Of a stretch of 64,000 nucleotides of DNA, positions 30,301-42,300 are shown piece after piece. The stretch is from Porites lobata (taxonomy: Eukaryota > Cnidaria > Anthozoa > Scleractinia > Poritidae). Where the stretch lies: the NCBI GenBank assembly GCA_942486035.1, contig CALNXK010000034.1:2602001-2666000 (forward strand), written 5' to 3'. Position 1 is the first letter of the stretch, and each line of letters opens with the position of its first letter. The position numbers and the translations under genes were made by a program. Below the pieces are notes generated by a model, which saw nothing but the letters and a program-made list of their open reading frames with translations, was not told the DNA's origin and did not search any database.

Positions 30301-33300
30301 CGTAGTCTAATAGCTTTGGTGCCGACATGGAAAGCTATCCGGTATATTTTGAACAGCAAAACGGCATAGAACTGGAACAAGTCGTTCACACACATCGATT
30401 ATCGTGCCTGAACGATTGGCCGAGAAGGGTTTGGTAACCTAATTCCCAGTCCTCACTCCTTCCGTTTCAGTGAGGTCCAGTCCTAGCGAATACCAGTTCA
30501 GACTTTGTTCACACTGCACCAAAGTGTGGCACAGAACCTATCCGATATGTGATGCTACACTTTCGAGATCAGCGCGGCGCAGCTTCGTTGCCGAAATCGC
30601 GCCGAAATCACCCTTCTTGTGTGTGAGCAAAACCCTACCCGGTTTGGTTTTCGTGCCGGCGAAAGAGCTATCTTCGTAGTTTGCAACCCACCGTTTATCT
30701 CTTGATTTTTTTGTACTTTTGTAGATTAGAATATACACGACAAGATAACTCTAAAAAGCAAGAAATGGGTGTTGATGGTCCGTCTCCAGATTTACGGGTA
30801 AGGTTGTCAGTTATTTTTACACTCACTAATATGTCACTGGATAGATCGTCAGCTGTTAAAACTCTCTTAGGGACGGACCATTAGAAAACTTATCCGTGGG
30901 GGCAGGGATTTTTCCTAGCCGCAGGAATTTTTTTTTTCATGTTCTAAATCAAAAATCCTTTTATGAATAATTTAAATCGCATTTTTTTCAGACCCATCAT
31001 TTCTGCATGAATATTTCAATTAGGGTAATTTTCAAAATGGATGTGCAAGAATTTTTTTTTGGTCTGAAATGAAATCTTCCCGCGCTCGTTCGATTTTGAA
31101 ATTTTTTTTCAGACCAAATTCGCCCGCCCCCCTTGCCCTTTTTTTTGGTACCCGCCCGCCCCCAGCCCCCCCCCCGATAAGTTTTCTAATGGTCCGTCCC
31201 TTAGCTCCATGCGTTTTAAGCATCCTGCGGGGAGGGCCTTAAAACAAGGGAAGGGGCTGATAGAGATTGTGGCTTTTAGCCATCACTTGGTGCTCGTCTG
31301 AGGAGGTTAGGAAGGCAAGTGATTACAAGGGAAACACAAAACACTTAATGAACGGTCCCGAGGCAAACAATACTGTTTACATGAAATACTTTGATCTTTC
31401 ACGCGATATTCAGCCACTAGGATAGCTCAGTGAAACCTTTTGTGTTACACAAGTGAGTTGTTGCTTACGGATTTTTACGTTGCTCCGTTATTCTAAAGGA
31501 TAATCGTGAAGGAATGGTATTTAACTGAAGTTCTTTTGTAACTTTGTAGAATTATAATCATCGACTGGTGTGTCATGATCTTAAAGGAGTCTGGACACTA
31601 ACGAATCGCCGTATTGCGTTTGGTCTGTTTGAAGCATATACCAATACACAGGTGGGTGTCTACACAAAGTGGTCAAAGTTTGGATTGATTCGAAGGTTAA
31701 TTACGAAGAAATTTTTAGTGCAGAGTCCTTACATCAGGCCCCAGTTGTTCAAAAGGTGGATAAGGCTATCCACTGGATAAATCTCTATCCACTGGATAGC
31801 ACAATATTGGTTTCCCTAACACTTATCCTCTGGTTAGTGATTTGTCCAGTGGATAGTGCTATCCACCTTTTGAACAACTGAGGCCAGGAGTCCATCAGTC
31901 TGGTCGATCGCACCAAAGGCAGGCGATCAGTCGTAATCATCACAGCTTCACAAATCAATGGTTGGCCCCAAACGCGACACAGTGCTCTGTCAATGCGCTA
32001 GCGTTCGAATCGTCAGCTTTTGAAGCCTTTTATGGCGGACAACTGAGCCTCATCAACTCTACTGATAGAAGCAAATTTAATTTGATTTTGATTTTAAATT
32101 TTGATTGGTCGAAAGCCCCGGGAATAGTTTCCATACTAAAAAAGATTTTAAAAACCTTTTATTTGCCAATTTTGATATAAGTATAACGATTTCTTTTAAC
32201 TTTTTCAGGTTCTCAAGAAAAATCTCTCTGCGGATGCCTTGAAATTTGCGATAGTAGAAAAAAAAGAGAAGAACAAGCAGGTTCATGCATTACGCTTTTA
32301 TGCAGTAATTATAATTTTAAAGGGGAACCAGATCATGTGAGAAGCTAATTATGGTTTTAGCGTTCTATATTTTTTAAATGCATAGGTTTTCTTCACGTTT
32401 CTTTCTGCATGCACTTTTGACCTTGTTATTTGCTGTATGATACGCCAGTGGCAAGAAAATTACGCCTGACCAGGATTTTTAAAACTAATTATGAGGCTTG
32501 AATAACTGAACGAGTTATCCTCCCTCTTACAAGCAGTTTTGAAAAACCTCTATGTCAAACTTCGCTTTCTTTCAGCTAGTTGGGGTTATCATCATGGGAA
32601 AGAAAAAAACTTTTTCACCTTGTTGATTTGGAACTTGTTATGAGTCCCAAATTAAATTGACATTGCTCTATCAGTCGAGTAAATGTTGAATTCATTGTAA
32701 AGTTTATATTTTGGCTTATTTACCGTACGGTGACGCGCATTAACCTCGACTATAAGCTTCAACCAGTTGCAAAAATGTTGAGACATTGACGAAAAAACGA
32801 CCCTTCATGCTTCAAATCACTGCTAGTCACAAGTCTGTGAGATATAATACCTGAACTCCCTCCTCCCTTCCATTCAAAGTTGTTTCTCCAGGTTTTGAGT
32901 ATGGTCTTTGTATTGCTGGGTGGAGGGGGAATCTCAAGCACAAGATCATGGAAAGGCCATTTAAGCCAAAGTACGGTACAGTGTCTCAAGTGCTTTTGCA
33001 ACTGGTTGTAGTTCCAGACCACAGCTGAGAATACGAATAATTATGATGCTGTAATGCATGGGCCATTTCCCACAAACTCTGACTTTCAAAACCGGGCTAA
33101 GTGCAAACCTTTTTTCGGAAAATGAGTTCTATTTCCATGATAATAAAAATCATTTTCATTTCAACGACTTCGCACTTAGCCTCGCTTTGTAGTAAAGGCT
33201 TTGGGCAACTCGAAAATGGTCTGTTGAACGATATGTGTTTTGTATTTTAGGATGACACCAAGACTGGCTCGCCTCTCAACAGTTCAGTCAAAGCCCGATC

Positions 33301-36300
33301 TGCTTCTTACACTAATATGCTGGAAAAGCTGGTCATGGAAAAAGAATTGAAGTTTGTGGCGTTTGCTGAAGAGGTAAAGTGAATATAGTGTGGTGTTCTT
33401 ACACTTTACTTTTTCTAAAGCTAATTTGGACTATTAGACTTTTATTAACGATCATTGTCGGCTTTTTGTTAGGGGACCGGTGAGCATGAATATGTTACTG
33501 AGGCCCACCTCCACGGGATGGCATTATGCACTGCAAATGACGTCATCGAAGACAGATGGCATAGTAAGGGAATACTGTGTTTGTTTTGCTTGCAGTGATA
33601 TCACGTATTGTATATCTGATCTGATATATCATATCATTTTGTAATCAAGCCAAGGGTTACATTACTGTTATGCTTTTTGAAATGCTGGTTAAAAGTTTCT
33701 ACATTCACAGTTGGTTTATATTGTGACATGGAGACTGGGCAAAAACGTTTGCTTCATCAAAAAAAAATACAATGTCTGCGGACCGACTATTCTTTTGTAT
33801 TTTTGTTGTAGGTTACTATAATACATTTATCGGTAAAAGATAACGCTGCAATGAGCCGCGTGTAACCCCCGGGCTTAAGAATATGTTTTTCTCCTATAAA
33901 ATTACTCGAAATTCTCTTAGGTTCTTGTCTTTCCTTTCTTACTGATTCTCTTTTGGTCGTTATCTTTTTCGTACCAGTTGGACTAGTGAACTCGCAGGTT
34001 GTTCTGAAGGGGGTTGAGTCTGAGGGGTGTGTTCTTGTAGCAGCTGGTAATGCAAGAATTCTAAACAGGCTTCACATTCCTGTCTGGAGTAAAGGAGAGA
34101 TTTTTAACAAGAACACCTGGTTTGGAAACGTAGAGAACCTACAGGTAATTTTACTCACATGTCTCTGACTTATGTAACTTGCAGGATAGCTTGCAACTGG
34201 TTAGTTCGCTGTTTTCGTGCCCCCTTAAAATTAATATTTACCGTCCGCCAGTTACAACTGCCCCTCGCACAACTTGTCGTAAGTTGCAAATGTGAAATTT
34301 ATATACTTTGGAAGAGTTAACGGATACTTTTGTAATCGAACCCAAATTACAGTTAAACCCCGTTAATACGAACACTGAGGGGACCATAGAAAGTGTCCGT
34401 ATTAATCGATTGTCCGTAAAGCGGGGTTTGACTGTAACTCCGTAGTGAAATGACTTTGACTCTTTTGGAAAAAAAATTTACCGTAAAATTCCGAAAATAA
34501 GCCCCTTCATGTATAAGCCTCTTCAAATATAAGCCCCCCGAACTCGCAACGCAAAAAACCCTCCGTTAAATCGCCCCTCCAAATATAAGCCCCCCTGGGG
34601 GCTTGTACTTGGAAATTGCCTTCAAATACAAAGTAAAACAAAGCAAAAACGGTAATTTCCTTTCAACTATAAGGCTATCCCAATCGATTTTGAGACGCAA
34701 ATTTCCCTCCGTAGATAAGCCCCTCCGAATATAAGCCCCTCAAAAAGGGCCTTTGAAAAATATAAGCCCCGGGGTTTATTTTCGGAATTTAACGGTATAT
34801 ACTCCCGACTGTAAAGTCAGCCTTGCTTCTTTTGTTTAAGATGTGCGTATTAATCAGTTTCAGAATTTAGAGGAATGTAAGGGCTTTCTTTCCCCGTGGA
34901 CAAAGCAAACTGTCCGTGATAATGAGGTGTCCGTAAAGCAGGGTTTGACTGTAACTCCGTAGTGAAATGACTTCGACTGTTTAGCGAAAACCGCGTCTAA
35001 CATACCTTTTGTCGTATTTGTTAGTACTTTGCTACAGTCGGTGCCGACGATATGATCGGTCTAGACAGTTGCCCCTGGCTTAGCACGTCTGTAATAACAG
35101 GGAGACTTGACAAGAACTCTTTTGATATCGCCGACCTGGCAAATATTGTGGGCTCTGGAGAGGCTGTTGGAGGAATGGTAAATGCCACCGGAGCGGGGCC
35201 TGGACACGAAGCTACACAGTTACAGAGGATTGTAGCGCGGTGTAGCTGTGAATTTTATTTTGCAAGTTTCAGCTCCGATTTAGATCCCGTTGCCGAGGAA
35301 CATGCTGCTAATATTGAGGTAAGTGGAACAGTGTCACATGACTGTATCGCGGGTTCAGTGTACAAATCATTGAGATGACGTGTTTTTTTAAGTTCTCCAC
35401 TGACCAGTTATGGTATTCAAGTGATCGCAGGCTCTGAAAACTTTACTTCAGATAGAAATTTCTTAAAAGTTTCCACGAAAGCTTCGCTTTTGGCCTTGGC
35501 TAAATCTATCCATTAAACCATTCCACGGTTTTCTCAAGTTTTGACATGGGCCAGTTGGCGAAAATCCGTCGACACCGCTGCAAATAGCGCCTGAACTAGT
35601 AAAGTTGCCGTGCTTGAGAGTTATGTGTTGAAAAGAAACGAAGAGAAAGCTCCGTGAAGACATTTGTATGGTGGAGGGAAAGTTTGTGTCCCCCACCGTG
35701 CAAACGTCTGCAAAATTTCACGACTTTGCAAAGGTGTATCTTTGTTCCTTCAAATGCCGTATTATTTTTAAACGTTGCAAGTTAACTGATTTCAAGGCGC
35801 TCTTTCTAGAGATGGATATTCACGAGCTGGTCCTTATCAAAACTTGAAAATAAATATTGGTTTGTTTTCTCTTATTCAATTTCAGCCCCCGTCGCCCTCC
35901 AGTAGCCGCCTTCGAGAGGATAGCGCTGCTGTGAACACTTTCACCATCAGACATAAGCTGCTGGAGATCTCTACAAACTCGGTACGTTGTATGAATCTCT
36001 CTTTGGAGAGCGCGCTATCGCTGTGGTGAAATATGTTGTTTAATAGCTATCAGAGAAAGTTAAAGATATATCCTATTTTCGGTTGATGTGATGTCTGACT
36101 TCAATTGTCAACGTAGTGTTTAAAAATTTGCCTCACGAATTTGACTGACTTGTCGGCTGTATTTCAAACTAACCGTTTCTGACGCGACGGAACGTTTTCT
36201 GGATTCGGATGAATTTTTATCTTATCTCTAAAGATAGGTGTTACAGCGAACGGATCCATAGTAAACTTTCAGTTGGTTGTTGATTTAATTTTGAAAGTTC

Positions 36301-39300
36301 CTGATTGTGCCTCGTGTCCTCATAGGTTCATGCTCAACCATGCATTACATAACACTCGTTAAAAATTGAAAAATTCGTTCGTTTTCAATTATGTTTCAGG
36401 CCCAATACGCCATGCTCATTGACATAGTCCACAATGCTGTTTTGTACACGGAACCTAAAAAGAAGGTAAGCGGGTCAAAGCTGACTTGGTTAAATGCATC
36501 ATTGCGTCAATAACAAAATGCTTGAATCTGATTGGTTCTTAACAGCCCATATTTATTGCTTAATTTTGCCATTGTATCTCCAAAACTAAATTGATTACCA
36601 GTTCTTGGAATTTCCCAGGTCAAATTGATACCCCGTTCTAGAAAATGGGCCAATTTTTATAATGTCACTAGGGTGCAATGAAATGTAAACAGTTTGCACA
36701 TGATAACGCAATGAACCGTATTTTTAAAAGCAATCTGTCCTTAAATAAAAAAGAAAAATGGCTGAAACTAACAAAACTGGAGACTTTTATGTTCAAAAAA
36801 CGCCTTGAAATGGATACCCCGTTCTAAATCAATATTTCAAAATCACGACCCCGATTGTCGCATTTTGTTATTGACACAATTACCCGTTATAGGACTTCGT
36901 GGGAGTAATTCAGGGTTAATCAGCCCATACTTATAGCTTAATTTTGCTATTTTAACTCCAAAACTGTTCAATTACCAGGAGCTTGTAATCGGACAGGTCA
37001 AATCGGATAGTTAAAGAACCAGTGAAAATTCAATTGGCCAATGCCACTAGCCAATGAAATGTGACTACATAGCACATGATATTAACGCATCGATTTGCAG
37101 ACGCTCTTGAAACTGGATCAAAACAAGAACGCATACATATCGATTAGTGTGGACGAATTGCCTGAAAAACGTAAAGAATTCATTGATTCGAGTTCAAAAA
37201 TCTCACTGGCACGTCACAGGCGGGTGTAAAAACCTATCTCTTGCCTTAAAACGTGAAGCTGTGCAATTTTTAATAGCAAAAAACCTTACCGTAAATCACT
37301 TACCACCGAAAGCTCTTCTTGCCTTTCAAACATGGACTGCAAACTGCAAACGCGACCGCAAGACTGTAGTCACGTGACATCCTCAGGTTTGTCGTTTGCC
37401 GTTAGCCATGAAAAACCTGATGCTAAAAGTCTCTAATAACGACATAGAGTTTGGGAAAGTTGGGGCACTCGTTCTTTTATATGTGGGCTCTTTCCTTGCC
37501 ACTAACTTCCTTCTACTGAAAGTTTTTAGCCGGTTCAGTTTTGGGATATGGACAACAAGAACGAGTGTTATACCGAGAAATAGTGTTTTGTTGAAAAGCT
37601 TGTCATAAAATCTGTCGTAAAAAGAATCTTGTTATTAATTGATAGAGCTTATCGAATTTAATTTTTAACAGCAAGCGATTGACAGACTACAGAGGATGAG
37701 ATTTCACTTGCGCCTTTCCACGTCAGAAGATCAAAGAGCCCAAATTCTTAGACTTCAGAACACGGTCAGGTAAATATGAAAAACTAAGTGTTAGCCTTTC
37801 CTCGACGTTTTCTTAAATTGGATACTAGAGAGCTTAGAAGCAGTTTGTGCAAGTTTCAGATCTTCTCAATCAATAACAAAGGAAATAGCAGCAATCAAAA
37901 ACCGCGAAATTTCTGGGTGGCAAAACGTTAATGAGCTCATATATTCTTATCTATTTCTGTCCGGAATGTCGGGCTCAAAGTTTTAGAGGTAACTGAAATT
38001 GTTATTCCCTTTCAATATTGAGAGATTTTATGTTCATCAGGTAATGATAAGTATATGTACCCTAGGTACCAGACGTTTTTTCTCGCGCGCGACGAGGAGG
38101 GACGATACGTGTTCGGCCAAAGGCCGAAGACACCGGCGGGTCACTTTTCAATTAAGACTTGACCGAAACCGGAAACCGCGCATGAAAAGCCACTGGCAGA
38201 TGATGAGGCAAAAAACTGTAAACAAGGATTCGCCTATTCACTATTTTCGAATCCCCCGTAATACACTCTGTTGCCCCCCAAATTTTGCATGTTATTGCCC
38301 TTAAATGCTCTTGGGAAAATGTAGTACTCCCAGGAGCATTTGAAAACAATGGTTTAGAGTGTATTGTGGGGATTCGAAAATAGTCAATGAAGTCAAGTAC
38401 TCACCATAATATGTCTTTATTTTAGGTCCAACTACACGGAAATGCGAAGACTGGAACGAGAACTTTATGAAATAAACTTATTAAGAAAACAAGCGATTGA
38501 TGATCAGGAGTAAGACTTCTTTTTAATACCTGTGTTTAAAGCGGTTTTTAATCGACATCTCGAAAGTTCCGTTAAATTGTTTTCATTGGCTTGTTTCTGA
38601 CTGAAGTATGACAAAGTCATTCCCGACTTGAGTTGTACTACCATGTTTTTTCCGCTCTTTGGTGTAGCTACATGTATTTACTTTGTGTTCTTCGCGGATG
38701 TTTTGTTTTAAACATGCTATTATAACTTGGCTTTTCCATTTACTACCGGGAACCATTTAAAAATCGCTTTGACCAGCCATATATGTTACTGATTGTTTTT
38801 GTTTTTGTTGTTTTTTGCTTTTCCCCTTGTTTCTATAGTCAATTATCGTTGTGTATGTGAAAGGTACAGCTGGGAAATGTTGATGAAATGTTGATTTTAC
38901 CTTAGGTTGACCGATGCTGTCATTGAGTTGGAAAGAACAATTGAAAAACAAAAAGAGTTACTGAGTTCATCAAGTTCTGAGTTGCGAATAAGGATAAGGT
39001 AAGTGTGTAATGTTGTCATTGAAAGAGCGACTGATCTTTTAGAACAAGAACGTCTAAAGGTAGTTCGCTGTTATAGAGAAAAGAAGTGTAACGTCACGTT
39101 ATCATGGGATCATAATTTCTGGGTCTCAAGAATCTTTCTTGACAGGGACGAACAATGGCATTGTCGAACGATGGAAGAATAGCGTGGGCTACCGTTTTGT
39201 TCCTGAGTGCAATCATACACAGGAAAGTCATTTTTCCTGCCATTCTTGCAGAGATGTAGAGTTTGTAGAGATCCAGAAATTTTGCTACCATGGCAACGTG

Positions 39301-42300
39301 AAGTAACGACTTCTCCCCTGTCTATTGGTTTGCCGTTCACTGATAGATCTCGTTTAATCTTGACTTTGTTCTCGTTTTTCGACCCTTTACAGCTACTAAA
39401 CACTCAAATACTCACGCTTTTAAAAGTGTAGCAGCTGCTGTTGATATTTAGTTGTGGTTTTATTTTTTGTCACTATTAGTGCATACAAAGACTTCTTGAT
39501 GAATGTAAACACACCAACGCCTGAAAAAGGTAAGATAACATGAAGCCTTTAAGCTCTAGTATCCACTCGCATAATGTTCCCCTTACGGCCTTTTTGATAT
39601 AATTGAGGAGAAATTGTTTAACAATCAATTCAACTTACACACCCGACAACTGATAATCATCTCCTTTTTTCTCATGACCTTCGTGTTTGAGTAGGCAGTA
39701 ATATCATTAGGAGAAGCTAGATGTTGGTCATTTTGTCTCTATTTGTAGTATGGGACTGTTTTAGGAGACGTATTTGGACCTTTGTTAACCATCTACATGG
39801 GCAAACCGGTCGGTCCACGGTTTGAGCAAATGGTACACAAAATTCAGAACTGGCTAAGTTCGTCTTGGAATCGCGTTTACCATTTGTACAAATCAGTTCC
39901 ATTTGCTGACAAGCGACCGCGAAGGCCTGAAACTGGGATCAAAGATGGCTTTTCGTTCGGAATATTCCATCCGGAACAAACAGGGCCATCTTTTCAATTG
40001 TTCCGTTGCTCCCGTTGCTTTCCGCTGGAAAGATCCAAAAAGGCGTGTTACATTTTCTTTCCAACCAGATTTTTCAGAACCTTTTTGTAAATGGTAAACA
40101 AGCCCAGTCTCGTCATTAACGATAGTTTTCCTGATCACAGACGTCCTCCTGTCCCGTGGTAACACAGCTATGCTTAGAATGTCTGCTCACTGTACTGGGT
40201 GTTTTTGTGAGTAAAATCTGTGATGACTGGTTATGTTTTCAGCTCCGACTGCAGAGGTCACAAAATTGGCTGAAGTTTACTTCAATCACGCCTCTTGGCA
40301 ACTCACTCAGGAGGACGGGCAGTTAGCTATAGCGGATGTAACATTTACTAACTTCAGGTATAGCTTTCTCTTCACGCCTTTTGCTCAGATCGGTTACCAG
40401 TGATAATAGAATTAAAGCCTGAATTGGCCATTTCTGAGTTCCAAAAACTCTCACGTTCAAAAAGAGGCTAAGCGCAAAACCTTTCCTGTCAAAATGAGTT
40501 TTATTGCATGAGAATAGGCCGTTACCGAGTAGCCTGCGCAGCTGGCGGGACTTGGGTGGGAGTGCTGTATTGTTTTGGCGGTGGAGCCTCGAGAAGGGTG
40601 GGTATTCAAGTCAATTTGAAGTTCCCTCGCGGCCTCGCCACTCGCTTCGCGTGACGGCTCCGCCGCCAAGAAAGTACCCCGGACACAAGAATCCCGCCAG
40701 CCACGCAGGCTAATTTCTGAGCTGCCAGACGCTTCCATTTCAAAGTGAGGCTAAGTGCGATGCCATGAATCTGAAAATGAGTTTTTATTCTCATGGACGT
40801 AAAATTCATTTTCACAAGAAAGGTTTTGAGCGTAGCCTCGTTTTGAAAGTGAGAGTGTTTGGAACTCGCAAATGGCTCTGCTCTTAGCCTCGCTTTGAAA
40901 TAGATGCTTGGGGTAACTCGGAAATGGTTTATTTATGTCATTGCGCAAATACGCATGCGAGGGAGTCACGATTGATTTGGTTGTTGAATCGGAGTGTTTG
41001 AGGAAATGTGCCATGAACGAATATGTCCCCGGATTCAATGCAATATCTTGAATCGACGGCATCACCGTGAGGATTATCTGTACAAGTGATTCAGTATATT
41101 TGCAAAATTGCCATATACACTGAGAAGAATTCCCATTTTCTTCTATCATAGTCTATGCTGTCATTAATAAACCCTGGTAACTAAGAAGTGAAAGGGACCT
41201 GTTCGCGTTCAGGATGGTGACAACTACTAAATACTGTCAACCAGACTTTATAGCTTAAATATGTCGCCATTTTCTGAAAGACTTAGGGGAACAATTTTCA
41301 GTGCAGTATTTTCAATCTAGGATTTGTAATTTCATCCGCATTAGGCAAACGCCCATTTGTTTTCAAAGGAAGAGTGAGCCAGTTAGAAAGAAGAGAAGAG
41401 AACATTTGATGACTCAACCCTTTTTTTGAAAAACTGTGTATACCTGATTTAGTTACAGGAAAACTACCCTTAGTGGTGCTACAATGGAACACCGTTTAGA
41501 ACTGGGAAAATTTCACGTTAGGAACCTTTTGCCAAACAGCATCTACAAGGTAATGATGATTGTGTTGTGTAGTCAGCAAGCCGCCGCCTACCGGGAGCTT
41601 GGGTTACCTGCGCTTGCCCGCTGTATCTATTACTTTCTCTATCTTACATGCCGCTAAGTGTCTCTTATAGGACGTTACAGGAATTTTCTGTTTGTTTGTT
41701 CGTCAATGGGCGATTTCTTTTGGTACTGATTACAGTGAAAGAGAGTAGTGGAGTGAAAGTAGACTGCGTTTTTGTTTAACGCTGTCTGTGATAGATAGCC
41801 CTTAAAGTTTGCTCGAGTCATTAAAACCAATGGCGAGAACTTTTCAATTTATGTAATCATGTCGCGCGTCTTCACTTTTCGATTGCATACAGGATGCCTT
41901 GAGCCCACTGGACGTCAGCGCTAAGGGTCACGTGGATAGAGCCATAGCTGTCAGGCTGTTTAGTCGAGTGAGGCCTCCAGGTAGGGGAGTTGATACATTT
42001 ATAATACAGTAAAAACACGCGACTAAGAACATGCATTTTCCCAAATTAGCCTAAACGGGTTCTTACTTAAATGGTTATTAGCACAAATTTAGGATATTTA
42101 TGCATGTTCTTATTATCTGAAGAAAAAAATACATTGTAGCTAAGAGTATTTAGTGGTATATTTAGCTTATTCCTCACATATAATCTGCATACCAAATTGG
42201 AACTTATGTAAAAATAATCATTAGAAGAAGAACTCAAAACAAAAAAGCACTTTATTTGAGTGTCAATGGATTTAAACCAACTGAAGCATTAACCACAATA

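Noticed and set aside
39782..40165. Overlapping open frames on both strands (up to 102 codons)
   Set aside because: They lie in a GTTTACCATTT-ended MITE within an intron whose flanking exons already join in phase.
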